The translations under genes were made by a program, and so were the position numbers. A DNA stretch of 64,000 bases from Balamuthia mandrillaris (lineage: Eukaryota > Discosea > Longamoebia > Balamuthiidae). The stretch spans positions 1 to 64,000 of the forward strand of contig JAVKOQ010000162.1 in the NCBI GenBank assembly GCA_031835245.1, in the 5' to 3' direction. Positions 21,801-32,392 of this stretch are shown here, one piece after another. Every line of letters starts with the position of its first letter. Within the stretch, counting starts at the first letter, position 1. Under the pieces are notes generated by a model. The model did not search any database, was not told the origin of the DNA, and saw nothing but the letters and a program-made list of their open reading frames with translations.

Positions 21801-22627
21801 TGGGAGCCTCCTCTCCCTCTTCCGCTCCCACTTCACACAAGGAAGTTCAACCAGGCGACCATGCTGGCGATTTGGAGTTTTCTGCTTTTGAGGCTTTTTC
21901 TGACAAGGAAGGCCAACACAACCATAGTGAAGGTGCTGAAGCTCCAACCAGCGAGAGGGCGCAATCCACCAACTTTGCCACTCTATTCAAGCAGTTGCCA
22001 GATCTATCTTTCATCTTCTCGGACAAGTTGATCCTGCAGCCAGGTGGCGCTTCTCCCTTCTCTCTTCCCTCCTTCCCTTTGAGCGGCTCTTCAGTAGCAC
22101 CACTGACACCTGCCCAACTCCACTCTTATCCTTTCGCTTCAACTGCAACAAAAGATTCCCCCTTCTTCGACTTCCAACACTCCCCGCAACAACGGCTACA
22201 GCCGACAACGCAACAGAAAGGCAAGGAAGGTCAACAGAATGAACAAGAGTGGCACAGCGCACCACCTGCACAGCACTTGGAAGAGGCAAAGCGCCACCAG
22301 TTGCCGAAAAATAAAACTACTGAACCCTTGGCCGCCAGACGGATTAAGAATTCCTTCCACGGCCCTTCTCGTAAGGCCTCTTCGTCGTCAAGCACGCCCA
22401 CACATCCACGCAAACACACCCCTTCTAGCCCTTCCCGCAATCGCTCCCCGTCTCCAACTTTCTCTACCGCCACGGCCTCCAACAAACAAAAACAACAAAA
22501 TTATCGAATTAGCAGCAGCCCTGCACCAGCAGCAGCAGCAGCAAGGCGGGCCGTGCAACCAACATCCGCAACCACACAACACAAAAAAAAGGGATCATCC
22601 GGAGGATTTTTCTCCTGGTTTTCATGA
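18827..22627 (+). CDS. large adaptor-like protein with FG-D/G-F motifs and an Ala-Glu repeat tract
   Basis: One uninterrupted ORF of 1266 codons starting MSTHGGQELITE, unusual among its intron-rich neighbours. The chain is largely disordered, with many short acidic-Phe motifs: DEFGDFESM and DEFGGFEQH (about residues 600-645), WDFFNFSS, DDFFSLAS, WAAFDHFS, DLEFSAFEAF. [DE]FG[DG]F motifs bind the gamma-ear domains of AP-1/GGA adaptors in gamma-synergin and aftiphilin, so a clathrin-traffic accessory role is inferred. Residues about 188-283 are a pure (Ala-Glu) tract encoded by perfect GAGGCA repeats, followed by a Gln/Glu-rich helical segment. The C-terminus is Ser-rich and ends GGFFSWFS. No folded domain of known family was recognised, so orthology is uncertain. 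Confidence 0.7.
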   Translation: MSTHGGQELITETTSSEQGCTSTPAAPPVEASYGDRDTTRTPSAQHSSLLLDDLFFASSPAIGSSKGSSECSPAATNEGNPEPTPNSDSHWDFFNFSSPSLYAASPPTSTSTALDGLEELFSSSAPLTLQQEAQELHPQNLPPAQLTRATERKEEESFEKEQKQEAEQGSLHEKRQDLKLKKEPPQTAEAEAEAEAEAEAEAEAEAEAEAEAEAEAEAEAEAEAEAEAEAEAEAEAEAEAEAEAEAEAEAEAEAEAEAEAEAEAEAEAEAEAEAEAEAEAEAEKEQLRQKGQEQGPEQAQEQKEKQWEEERQKQEEEKQKEQEGQELEPNQEHEKEETQEVGLFGHEQYLHQKEGQDTESEGWHDGKSATQQDLSEGGGRDGATLEDDFFSLASHQSPPESFFPGRDEGFDTWSLATASLRDTYKTGAVDSDWAAFDHFSTASTGDHSTTTHQGMNGWDYSDFETKRQPWDEGSGEVEETEVVEEENGSKESAQDELETRREPETRKGNLHEDQQNNATNACSLLAHGHSEKKIDAVQINNNEPHTIGDGQWQRFNNYAPASMLDDQDDDDLLEEDDVHQMEKKKDEFPEAAERDEEDDEFGDFESMSSVVPPGSLPGSALSPATADEEDEFGGFEQHAGKSVPSPPNNATNLSKLVQSLLLESKDEGKEDTCPTLCESISALFPAFPPFYPEAEHQQVFGDPVTLEEYAPNATSKFVPFFNTQACMLTLFSLCCSLLSVLVGSSLTNWGESLVKIGFEKALGVPLATLTSKAPLKDYGPIGSDSSGVQHKNGSIHLSRSQPALSAAENNSVESSLGSAYPQKERRRHGIVADDSSLTATMKQKGRDALQVSVSTSQVNGHHSSTNPAQNSANINNSETQDTWTTARSTAYQPPLFPLGMTSLVPVSSSTFPFVSGSTVSATSSNPISSNNATEELDLNLLELATSSTKPYEQDPMFAPISEFPAKGDTKSTGCPPSTKDSTDVMVEIMQKLGASSPSSAPTSHKEVQPGDHAGDLEFSAFEAFSDKEGQHNHSEGAEAPTSERAQSTNFATLFKQLPDLSFIFSDKLILQPGGASPFSLPSFPLSGSSVAPLTPAQLHSYPFASTATKDSPFFDFQHSPQQRLQPTTQQKGKEGQQNEQEWHSAPPAQHLEEAKRHQLPKNKTTEPLAARRIKNSFHGPSRKASSSSSTPTHPRKHTPSSPSRNRSPSPTFSTATASNKQKQQNYRISSSPAPAAAAARRAVQPTSATTQHKKKGSSGGFFSWFS
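19388..19674 (+). repeat. perfect GAGGCA hexanucleotide array in coding DNA
   Basis: About 47 identical copies of GAGGCA in frame, encoding alternating Glu and Ala. No interrupting base change is seen, which suggests recent expansion or frequent homogenisation. On the opposite strand it makes a long spurious Pro-Leu ORF. Confidence 0.97.
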
Positions 22628-22880
22628 TAGTAGTAGAGCAGATTTTTTTTCTTTGTTGGTGATAAAGGAGCGTGGTTACTTCAAAACAAAAAACCAGTCC
22701 CTTCTTCTTCCGTTTCAGCAAACCCCTTTCCATGCCACATCGTTGCCATGTTCTTTTTTTGTTTGTTTGTCGTCCACCTCATGCCATTTGTAACCAGCCA
22801 GCTAGCTGAAGCACCACTCCACCGTCGACACTGCTGTGGCTAGTCAGTGTTCATGTGGTTGGCTTCTGATTCCCAGGGGC

Positions 22881-23572
22881 TCACTTGCTGTCTTTGGGGA
22901 AGCGGCCGTGTTGCCCCTCAAACCCAAACTTGGGTTTTCCTAAGTCAAAAGGGATATACTTGTGTTTCCACATATGTTGCAGCTGTCGCTTCATGGTCAA
23001 GAAGAACAGCAATATGAAATATAGAAGGAGAATGGGCCAAAATACGGGTATGTTGAACAACTCGGTAAACGTGCAAAGAAATGCTATTGTGAAGGCTCTA
23101 GTGGTGGCATGCCTGTTCTCCCATTCGAGTGAGGAAGAGAGGAGAGGAAAGGAAGAAAGAGAGAGGGAGAGGGGAAAGGAGAGACGTACCAAAACTTGAA
23201 CTCGGGTAACCTCCTCACGAAAGGCTTAAACTCGTCATCCTGCTTTGTGGGAAGGACGGAGGGTTCCGCCTCAGGATCCACCTGGGGTGAAAGGAAGCCT
23301 ATCAAGAGATTCAAAAGATAGATGCCCAGCGCATAGGACACAATATACCACCCAGCCAAGTAGTACACGCGCAGACAATAGAGCAAGGCCAAACAAGCAG
23401 TGGCAGCCCATCGCGCCCTCAGCCAGGGGTTCACATCATCCAAAAATTTTTGATAGTGCTGACCGATTTTAGCGTAGTACCTTGCCATAGCAGAGGAACT
23501 GCCACTGTCATCATCGAACGAACCAAACCCCCCTCCTCCTCCTCCTCCTCCACCACCAAGGAAGTGCGCCAT
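22881..23572 (-). CDS. RER1: RER1, Golgi-to-ER retrieval receptor
   Basis: Four-span membrane protein of early Golgi that returns escaped ER membrane proteins. Two exons: 23572-23190 and 23112-22881, joined inside [15 protein letters not shown] (donor GTACGT). Family landmarks are the YQ-x-LD...P-x-xRW helix entry, the [13 protein letters not shown] block, PEFKFW, the [10 protein letters not shown]...FFLTMKRQ...HM segment, and KYIPF followed by a Lys-rich GKPKFG tail. A Gly-rich N-terminal extension (10 Gly) precedes the core. The start codon at 23572 lies 272 bp from the divergent NDUFA6 start. Identification is secure. Confidence 0.95.
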
Positions 23573-23844
23573 GCCGTCAGTTAATCTCTGTTGGGTTGGG
23601 TGGGGGTGACCTTTTCTTCCTTTCTAGTTTTCTTATTTCTTGTGTGTGTGGGTTTTCTTTTTTTGGTGGTGTACGCTGAGGTGAAGTCATCATGTCGACG
23701 CGGTATCTTTTTGGTTGGGAGATTTGCCTGAGGGGTAGTGGAGGGAAGAGAATACAAAAGTGAGCGCAACAAAAGGGGAGCGGAGGGTTCTTCTGGCCTG
23801 CAGACCAGCAGCAGAAAGAAGAAGAAGAAGGGTGCAATAAACAA

Positions 23845-24261
23845 ATGGCCCACTACACTACCAAGTTTTCAACAACCCTCTCCAAGGATGTGGTAGAGGC
23901 ATCTCTCAAGGCACGCCGCTTGTACCGGGAAGCCTTGCGGCAAGTTCCTAGAATCATCACAAACTACAACCTCTCCGTCGATATCCCTCAGGGCCGAGCA
24001 CGCGTCACCGAAGAGTTCAGGAAGCATCAAGGCGTGAAAGATGCGACGATAATTGACCGCTTGGTTTTTAAGGGTGCGACTGAACTGGACGAGGCCAAAG
24101 AGCAGTGGAAAGTACGTGCGCATGTTGTTAGTTTCTTCCTCCCTCAAAGGAAGGAAGAGTCAGACTTTATGAGGAGGTTCTTTGAGGGTGACAACTCCGA
24201 CGAAGAAATAGACGAGGCAGAAGGGCCATTGCTTCCCCAAAATCAGCCCTTAATCCATTAA
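23845..24261 (+). CDS. NDUFA6: NDUFA6 / LYRM6-type complex I accessory subunit
   Basis: Intronless, 138 codons. The LYR signature appears as RRLYREALRQVPRII near residues 28-42. It is followed by NYNLSVDIPQGRARVTEEFRK and EQWKVRAHVVSFF, the expected B14-subunit pattern (LYR, then a W-K...T/A-H-V segment). In mitochondria this subunit binds acyl-carrier protein and sits on the matrix arm of NADH:ubiquinone oxidoreductase. The acidic C-terminal tail (DNSDEEIDEAEG) is an addition beyond the core. Divergent from RER1, upstream of RPL28 on the same strand. Confidence 0.88.
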   Translation: MAHYTTKFSTTLSKDVVEASLKARRLYREALRQVPRIITNYNLSVDIPQGRARVTEEFRKHQGVKDATIIDRLVFKGATELDEAKEQWKVRAHVVSFFLPQRKEESDFMRRFFEGDNSDEEIDEAEGPLLPQNQPLIH

Positions 24262-24453
24262 AATATACTGTTCATCTATCTCTCTTCCTCTCTCTCTGTC
24301 TTGTTGTCGACAAGTGGCGGAGTTATTCGATGACGTCAGCGCACGGAGTTCTAGGTTCCTCCATTTTTCTTTTTCCCCTCCGCAACAAAAAAACACACAA
24401 TTTTTATTTTTTCATTTCTAGTGCAGAGTCCAGTCCTATCCTCCGTGGTACAG

Positions 24454-24602
24454 GTTTGTCTCCCCTTCCCCTCTTTTTTTTTTCCGAAGGCAGGGTTTTT
24501 CTTGCTTCTGTGCATTTTTCTCTTTGGATCGCCATTGCGACTGTCCTCATTCTAATCTGTGTGAAAAATCGTATTCTAATTACTGTTTCTTTGCTCTCCT
24601 AG
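24454..24602 (+). other. probable 5' UTR intron of RPL28
   Basis: GGTACAG is followed by GTTTGTCTCC at about 24454. A T-rich stretch ends TCTCCTAG at 24602, ten bases before the RPL28 start codon. Introns in the 5' leader are common in ribosomal protein genes. Inferred from splice-site shape only. Confidence 0.55.
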
Positions 24603-24612
24603 AACAACAGAG

Positions 24613-25026
24613 ATGGCTTCCCCAGACTTGAAGTGGCTACTTGTGAGATCCAATAACTCCTTCCTCATCAAGAGGGACGGTGCTCAGTTCAGCCGTGAGC
24701 CTGGCAACCTCCGCAACGTCAACTCCTTCAAGCACTCCGGCCTTGCAAACAACAAGGTCGTTGATCTTGTGGCTGCTGGCAATGGAGCAGTTCTTCGTTT
24801 GCAGTCCAAGAAGGCTTCCAAGAGGCAGAGGCCCAACCAAGCTTTCAGGAAGCTCACTCTCAGTGCCAACTACAGAAGAACCGCCAAGGTGGTCTCCAAG
24901 GAAGTCGGAGCCTACCGCCCTGACCTGAAGAGGGACGCCCTGGCTCGCTGGTCTAGAATCAACCAGTCTCTTGGTGGCGTGACCAAGAAGGCCCCTACTC
25001 ACAGGGCACGGAGGAACAAGCACTAA
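24613..25026 (+). CDS. RPL28: 60S ribosomal protein L28 (eL28)
   Basis: Single coding exon of 137 codons. The start MASPDLKWLLVRSNNSFLIK, then FSREPGNLRNVNSFKHSGL, NKVVDL and a C-terminal Lys/Arg-rich end are the standard eL28 pattern (W-L-x-RNNS-FL-x-K...F-S-x-EP-NL...S-x-K-SG). Structural protein of the large ribosomal subunit. Codon use is clearly biased to C/G-ending codons compared with neighbours, as expected for a highly expressed gene. Confidence 0.95.
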   Translation: MASPDLKWLLVRSNNSFLIKRDGAQFSREPGNLRNVNSFKHSGLANNKVVDLVAAGNGAVLRLQSKKASKRQRPNQAFRKLTLSANYRRTAKVVSKEVGAYRPDLKRDALARWSRINQSLGGVTKKAPTHRARRNKH

Positions 25027-25248
25027 ATGGGCTTCCCACGCGAGTGTTCTGCCCCTCTCTCTTTACTCTCTGGCCTAGCCACTGGCAGTTGAGGAAGGAC
25101 AATAAACAGCAGCGTGCTGGCGACTCTGGTCTCTTGTTCTCTTATACGTTCCATCCTTCAACCATTCCCCCTCCCCTCAAACCTCTGTCATTGATTACTT
25201 GTCCGTCCCTTCCCTTGCTTCTGGGAGCTGGCTGGTGCTAGCTCTCAC

Positions 25249-25531
25249 TCAATCGGAGGTGAACGCAAACACATCGTCAAACAAGTCCACCGCGGAAGCA
25301 GCAGCACTAGGTCTGGTCGCCGCTGTCTTTTTTCCCGACTTTCTATTGCTCTGTTTCTTTTTTTTTTTTGGCGCTAGCAGGTGAGATGCGTGCTGTGGTG
25401 GGTAGGGTGGGTAAAAAACCTACCCTTTTCTTTTTGGCTGCTTGAGAAGAAACGGCATTAGCACTAGCCACGTAGCGAGCCTGCTTTCGCACTACCTGTT
25501 GAGTGGTAGGTGGCCTCATCATCAGCTCCAT
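25249..25531 (-). CDS. small basic ORF with acidic C-terminus, or last exons of the coiled-coil gene
   Basis: On the minus strand a frame starting MELMMRPPTTQQVVRKQARY (25531) reads to AAKKKR. A short GT...AG intron then allows reading on through a Lys-rich run to SAVDLFDDVFAFTSD and a stop at 25249, giving about 78 residues. The basic stretch followed by a short acidic-aromatic end resembles small nucleolar proteins, but no family was recognised. It could instead be the last exons of the coiled-coil gene ending near 25583, whose own final segment contains a possible GTAGGT donor. Treat as tentative. Confidence 0.35.
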
Positions 25532-25582
25532 TGTGTACGCCTTCAACACATGTTTGCGGAGAAAGGAAGAAAGTGTACCCGT

Positions 25583-28500
25583 TTACCGGGCTGGGCATTG
25601 GTTTTGCTTCCTAATTTTCTCTTTCTCTTCTGTGTTTGCAAGACAAAGGGAATAACAACGTCTTGTTAGATGAAAGCAGTCAGAAGTGAACTGTTTAAGA
25701 CCTACTCTTTGGCATTGGGAGATGACTTCAGCTGCATCGTCACTAGAATTTTCATTAGATGATGGGTCCCAAGTGGAACGATTCCCCAATGCAGGGTCTT
25801 TCGGTTCCTCGTCCTCCAAGGGCTGGCTTGACACTACTGATATCTTAGAAGCACGTCTCTTTCCCCCAGAAAGTATTTGCTGTGCTCGGCTGCGCATGCT
25901 CTCCAAGCGGGACTCTAGCTCTTTCATTTTGTCCTGATGCTCCTTACTAATGGTTTGCAGTTCGTGCTCGTGGGCTGCCCTTTGCTTATGTAGCTCGTTT
26001 GACATCAACAATTTGATGGAACTGACGTCCTGGTTAGCTCTCACCAGCTGCTTATTCTACAAAAATGATATGAGTAAATAGCATGGAAGGGAAATCACCA
26101 CACATGGCACCTTTTCTTGGAGTTTATGCTGCATTCCAGACATGTTTTCTTGAACGAGCCTTTCTTCTTTCTCTTTCTCTGCTAAGATTTTTTGCAGCTC
26201 TTCTTCACGTTGTTTTGCCTCTTGGAGTGCTTGTACCTAAGTAATGCAGAAACAAACGTACATAATTTGTACAGGTTGAATATGGATGAGAAGAGAGCAG
26301 GGAAAGCGTTCTCTTACTAAGATTTGGGATTGCTGGCCAGCATCATCTTTCCATTTCTGCAATGCATCGGTCACTTCTTGATGTTTTGAACTCAGCGTCT
26401 TTAATTCTTCCTGTAATTGGGCCGATTTAACTCTTTCGTGGTTCAGTTCATCAGCGAGACGAGTATACTGGTCCTCCATCCCTTCCATCCGTGCATTAGA
26501 GGCAATGAGCGCTGTCTGCAACTCCTCCGTTGTGTGCTGGTCCTGTGTAAGTAATGCTGTCACAGGCCAACAGACAAAGGATTACCTTAAGCACCTCGAT
26601 ATCAGCTTCTTTCCTTTCGATTTCTTCTCGCAGAACACCACCAAGCTTAACTGCAGCCTCAAGGTCCGAAGAGTATCTATCTTTGTTTTCTTTCATGGCC
26701 TGTCCAACCATTGCAAGCTCCGCCTCAAGATTCTCACTTACCCTGCACTTGTTCTCCAGCTTGAAATAAGGTTTTAGGGCATGCATAGCGATTAGCTTTA
26801 ACTTTGCCAACAAACCTCCTGGCGCAGCGAGGCAGCCAGCTTCTTGAGTTTGCTGATTGCACTACTCTGTGTGTCGATTTCTGAATTTAGTTCCATCGTC
26901 CTTTGCTCCAAGTGGTTCTTTTGCTCTTCGAAGCTTAGTCTCATTCTCCTAAGCTCCTCGTCCTTTTCCCGTTTGCTCTTCTCGGCATTACGCAACTTTT
27001 CATCTTGCTCTTGTAGTCTTTTAATATTTGGCAAAGAATCAATAAGTGCACTAGCCCAGTTTCTTAAAGAGACATATTCACCTTTTCTCTAGGACTTCCT
27101 GAGCGCTCTCTTTTTGTTGGAGCTGCAATGCCAGGTTTTCTTCCAAGCCACGGGAATGTTTCTTCTGGGCCTCAGCAGCGTCCTGCAGAGCTTGTACTTG
27201 TTGACGTAACTTGACCGCCTTTTTCTCAAACTTGATCCCTGTTGTGTTCACCTCTTCTAGCTTGGCACTCTAAGAAACCTGTTAACAAGCACCCAGATGC
27301 AATTAACCAGACCAGATCACGTACAAGAGCTTGCAATTGATCATTTTTTTCTTCTACTATGCGCTTGGTGGAATGTTTAAAGCTCTCAAGCTCAACGAGT
27401 CGAGACTCACATTGATCACGCAAATCGTCGTGCTTTTTTTCTAAAAGCAGTACTTCTTCGCTTTTTGCTCGAAGTTGTTCTTCAGCTCGAATGAGTCCCT
27501 CTCTAACGCTCCGTTTCTTTTCTTTTGCTACTTGCAACTGGGATTGTGTGTGCTCTGCGAATAGAATAAACAAAGTAAATGAGTTATATTTCATTAGCAA
27601 GGGAAGGAAGGCTTCCACCTTTTTCCAGAGTAAGTTGGGTCAGATTGTTCGCAGCTTCCTCCAATTGTTGTTTTAGCACTGAAATCTCTTCGGTCAAGCG
27701 GGAATTTTTTTGGGATACTTTGGTTTGTTTAGTCATCTAGTTAGAACTTCATGTAAATGCAATATGTAACACGCACATTGTTGAACATTCTGTGTTTGTA
27801 TCTTGTTGATGCTATCAGATTCTTCAAGTCTCCTCTTGTACGCCTCGATATCCTTGGTCCTGCGGTGTAACTTGAGCTTTAAGGTCTCAGCATCCTGGTC
27901 GGCTGAACGGGGACAAGTGAGAAAAATAAAATGGACCAGCAACGAATGGGCACACCTTCAGCTAATCTATTTTCAAAGGACGACACTGCTTCCTGATAAA
28001 GAAAGTAAGCGACGCAAATTAAACTCGCTCAACGAAAGAAGCCTACTTTGACCGAAGAACATAACGCCAAGGTAGCTTGAAAGTTAAACTCCAAATTCGC
28101 AAGGTCTTTCTGTTGTTGCTCTGTAACAGAGACAAGATGGGCATTCCTTTGCAACAACGTTTCAATTGTGGCAGCCTGTTGCTCTATCGTTTTCTCAGCC
28201 TTCAACAACTTGGCTTCCTGTACGGATAGTCAGTTCGTAATGTGTGCGTGTGTGCAGTGAGTTAAAAGGCGCGAACCGTTAATTTATTTCCTGTTGAGGA
28301 ACTGGCTTGGCCTCTCATCAGCTTTTCTGCAAGACAAATCCAAGTGAGAACACCAAAAAACAAGAACAAGAGAAGAAGCATGCGCGTGGGCAAAATATGA
28401 TTGTACGTACCAGCAATAGCCTTAATATTATTATACCGTGCTACCATTTGCGGCTCGTCATGGGTGCATGTTTTGTCATCTTTATTAGCCTCAAGAAAAC

Positions 28501-28588
28501 GGCTGACGCCTCCGCGTTGTGTGCCAGGGTTTTCCACACGAGAAGAAAGGTTAGGGAAAGTGAAGTTGCTGGTCTTCAAGGAGAACAT
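25583..28588 (-). CDS. long coiled-coil protein, multi-exon
   Basis: A chain of at least ten minus-strand exons, each almost wholly heptad repeat. The start is MFSLKTSNFTF at 28588; the first intron donor is GTACGT at about 28410. Typical segments are KLLKAEKTIEQQAATIETLL, LKLHRRTKDIEAYKRRLEE, EEQLRAKSEEVLLLEKKHDD, RLQEQDEKLRNAEKSKREKD and LADELNHERVKSAQLQEEL. A Ser-rich linker (near 25850-25700, SGGKRRASKISVVSS...) ends the coil. The size, about 800 residues, and lack of other domains recall golgins or centrosomal/basal-body coiled-coil proteins, but no orthologue can be named. Exon edges are approximate. Confidence 0.7.
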
Positions 28589-29022
28589 GACGCTGCTGAT
28601 CAAGCTACGGTAGTGCTACTTGGAACAGCTGGTAAATGCAACAAAGAGGGGTGGAGCAGTGGCCGTGCTCTGCTTGCAACGTTTTTCAAAGCAAACAAGA
28701 AAACGTAGAAACAACAGACAAGCCTTTGAATTCAAAAGAGCACTACGTAGTCAATCGCTCAGAAATGCACATTTCTCCCAGCATGGTCGGGTAAACCCAC
28801 TTCGGCGACGAGGAGGAACCACTTTGTTTGTCGGGATCCTTTTGGCGGGAAGCAATACGGGACGTCACGAGGAAATTAATATACAATCCGTGGAAAATTC
28901 ATCCAAATAAAAGCATTGTTTGTTTTAATTAAACCAGAAAAAGAAATCGAAGAAGAAGCAAGAAAATAGCTCCCTTGGCAGCAGTGAAACAAACAGAATC
29001 TTGATCTTTGCGCCGCGAAGAG
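28589..29022. promoter_or_regulatory. divergent intergenic region coiled-coil gene / beta-xylosidase
   Basis: 434 bp between two divergent start codons. No conserved ORF. Presumed to carry both promoters. Confidence 0.35.
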
Positions 29023-29473
29023 ATGAGACCTGCGCTTGGCCTGCTCCTGCTATTCTCCTTCACCTTGTGCTCTAGCACTCAGGCAGCACCCACGAGATCC
29101 CAGAGTGGATATGAGAGTTCCCAGTTTCCCTTTCAGAATTATGATCTTCCCCTTGAAACCAGGGTGTCTGATTTGGTGTCTCGCCTCACACTACGTGAGA
29201 AAATCGCCCAAACGTGGAGCGAAGCTGCTGGCATAGAAAGGTTTGGCGTAAAGCCTTACAATTGGCGTTCCAATTGCTTGCATGGCTGGACTGCAAGTGG
29301 CGGTTCATGGGCAGCCACCACCAAGTGGACGGTCTTTCCTGGACCCATCGCTCTTGCTGCTGCTTGGAACACAGAGCTCATGCGTTTGGTCGGCATTGTC
29401 ACCTCCGATGAAGGCCGCGCTATTCATGAATTGGTTTTTGCCCTACTTCACTACGGTTCTTCGTGCTCCCCTG

Positions 29474-29517
<44 letters not shown>

Positions 29518-30164
29518 ATCTCGTGCTCCATCTTCCTGTGTTCGTCCACCAAGGGCCTCAAAGAAGCTGACGGTAACAGCACTGAAGGAAAAGGCTTAAA
29601 CTGCTTTGCTCCTAATGTTAACTTATTCAGAGACCCTCGTTGGGGTCGTGGGCAAGAGGTTGGTTACCAGACGAAGCGTTGTTTTGTTCCAATTAATCAT
29701 ATAAACATCAACAGACATACGGAGAAGACCCTTTTCTCGTTACAGAGATGGGTGTAGCCTACACTCGTGGTCTACAGGAGGGGACCGACCCTAACTACCT
29801 CAAAATCGCTGCATGCGCAAAGCATTATGCGGTGCACAGCGGCCCAGAGAGTCTTCGCCTAAAATTCAATGTAAATATAAGCGCACATGACCTGTGGGAC
29901 ACTTACTTGCCGGCCTTTCAAGCCCAAGTAGAACGTGCTGGGGTTGCCACTTTTATGCCAGCTTACAAGTAAGTTTGAGCCTTTCCCACTGCAATATAAC
30001 CATTTAAAGTTACTCACCCTTTTATCAGTGCCGTTGACGGTTTTCCTGATGCTGCCAATCCGTATCCTTTGCTCGCAATTAGTGTTAAATTAGTGTTTTG
30101 TGAGCTACGTGTTTGTTGCTCTCTCTCTCTCTCTCTCTCTCCTTTCCTTTCAAATGGACAATGT

Positions 30165-30195
<31 letters not shown>

Positions 30196-32179
30196 CTCTC
30201 CCTCCTCTCTCTCTCCTCTCTCTCCTGTCCAAATTGTACAAAGTGGAACAATCCGGTAGGAATGAAGTATTGGCCTACTACAGCACCAACACCAGCTTCC
30301 TGCTAATTCAGGTCTTACGGAAAATGTGGGGCTTTACAGGAGCTACTATATCCGATAATGGTGGCGTGGAAGCTGTGTACCAAGATCACCACTTTGTGGA
30401 CTCGCCAATGAAAGCAGCTGCAGCCTGTATGAACGCACAATGTAACATGGATTTGAAAGGACGCTATTATATAGATTATCTTGAGGCAGCAGTACAGGTA
30501 GGCTTATGCTGCTTAATCTTTTTTTGGATCTTCTTACGCTAAGTTTATACCATTTTCTCTTATAGGCAGGCTTGGTACAGGAAGACGCGATCACGGAAGC
30601 CGTGAAGAGTCTTATGAGGATACGTTTTCGGTCCGTTTGAAGCTGCAATACTTGAACACACTGCACATAAAGCTAATGGGTCCCTATTCTTCTATTTTAG
30701 GTTGGGAGACTTTGATCCGTCCTGGAGAGTTCCCTACAAGTGGATACCCCTTGAAGTCTTGAACTCAGAACAGCATCAACAGGTATTGGTTATCCGTGTC
30801 GTGATATTTAAAAGCTTTCTAATTCTCTAAACCCGCATACCAATACCAGCTTAACATACAATCTGCTAAAGAGGGGCTGGTACTGCTTATGAACCAACAT
30901 TCAACTCTCCCGTTGTCTGTTGGCAAACTAAAGAGCATTGCAGTAATTGGACCAAACGCCAACGCCACGGATACGCTTTTAGGAAATTACCAAGGCATTC
31001 CAGCCAAAATCGTAACCGTGCTGGAAGGAATACAAACCAAAGTAGTTTCCTCTCAAGCAATCCCGCGCATCGCGGTGAGGTACGCGGCTGGCTGCAGCGA
31101 TGTAAAATGCGAAAGCGCGGATATGGTTCCCACTGCAGTTGGAACCGCCAAGGGCGCTGATGCTGTTGTGTTTGTGATGGGCATTGACCAAACCATCGAA
31201 AAGGAGTCTGTTGACAGGGTAACAGGCTTTCGATGTGACGCCACAAAGGAAGTAAGCCCAGTGCTGGGACTGCCTGGCTGTCAGTCCTACCTCATAAGTC
31301 AGACCATGAAGGCCATCCCTTCCAACACCCCTGTTGTCCTGGTGCTCATCAATGGAGGACCGCTCAGCGTTGACCCTACCGCTGACTACATGCAGGGTGT
31401 GGGGGCCATCTTAGAGGCATGGTATCCTGGTGCCCTTGGTGGCACCGCTATTGCTGATGCCCTCTTTGGCGACTACAACCCGAGTACTGTCCTCCTCTTC
31501 CATCTTTTTGTTTTGGCTGTTAATCTGCCTCCTAATTTTGTCTCTTTTTAAATCAGGCGGCCGGCTTCCTCTCACCGTTTACAGGAGCGAGGAGCAGCTG
31601 CCACCTTTTGTTGACTATAACATGATGACTGCTCCCGGCAGATCTTACAAATACTTCCAAGGACAGCCGCTGTTCCCCTTTGGTTTTGGACTCAGCTATA
31701 CGCAATGGAACTATAGCAACCTCGCCCTCTCCTCCTCCGTTATCAAAGTTTGCCAGACCCTTTCTCTGAGTGTAGAGTTGCAGAACGTCGGACAACTCTC
31801 TGGTCAGGAAGTGGTGCAACTCTATGTACAAACCCCACAGAGCAAGTTCTTCCCTGTGCCCCTCCTTGCGCTCCAAAATTTCACCAAGGCAGGATTATTG
31901 CCTGGCCAAAAGATCTCTTTGGAATTCGCTCTGCCCCCACAAGCCATGTCCGTTGTTGACGATGCTGGCGTGCGTAATGTGCAAAGTGGACTCTATCGCC
32001 TGTGGGTTGGTGGCCGTCAGCCCACCTCCACTTCCATCTCCTCCACTTCCGCCCCCTCTGCTGGGGGTGGTGATGATGGAATCACAGCTGTGCTCACAGC
32101 TAGCTTCCAGGTGGTTGGTCAGACTATCCCTCTTGCTAAATGCTATTCCGCCTTTAGCACTTCAAATCCAAGGTTCTAA
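29023..32179 (+). CDS. secreted GH3 beta-D-xylosidase
   Basis: Family 3 glycoside hydrolase, which removes xylose or arabinose from the ends of plant cell-wall oligosaccharides. It starts MRPALGLLLLFSFTLCSSTQ, a signal peptide, so it is exported or lysosomal. Landmarks: the N-terminal barrel with SNCLHGW, FPGPIALAAAWN, NLFRDPRWGRGQE, YGEDPFLV and KHYAVHSGPE; the nucleophile Asp in GATISDNGGV (about 30340-30365); the C-terminal alpha/beta domain with IAVIGPNANATDTLLGNYQG and MGIDQTIEKE; then FPFGFGLSYTQWNY and a fibronectin-III-like end. Introns between barrel exons contain CT microsatellites. Some exon borders near 29440-29550 and 30000-30310 are approximate. Food-wall digestion fits a phagotrophic amoeba. 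Confidence 0.9.
29476..29514 (+). repeat. CT microsatellite in a beta-xylosidase intron
   Basis: About 19 CT units between the GRAIHEL exon and the GLKEADG exon. Others lie at 30119-30142 and 30170-30196 in a later intron and 32215-32312 after the stop codon. Confidence 0.9.
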
Positions 32180-32392
32180 TCTTTGCTTTGCCCGTGCCCT
32201 TGCCCTTTATTTCTCTTCTCTCTCTCTTCTCTTCTCTCCTCTTCTCTCTCTCTTCTCTTCTCTCCTCTCCTCTTCTCTTCTCTTCTCTCCTCTCCTCTCC
32301 TCTTCTCTTCTCTGCTACCGGAGCGCTTTTGAGTTTGCATTACTACAAATAAAAATTATATTTCTGACCTTATGATCTTTGTGCCGCCTTTC

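Noticed and set aside
28307-28708. 133-codon + strand ORF upstream of the beta-xylosidase
   Set aside because: Lies antisense to the first exons of the coiled-coil gene; no recognisable domain.
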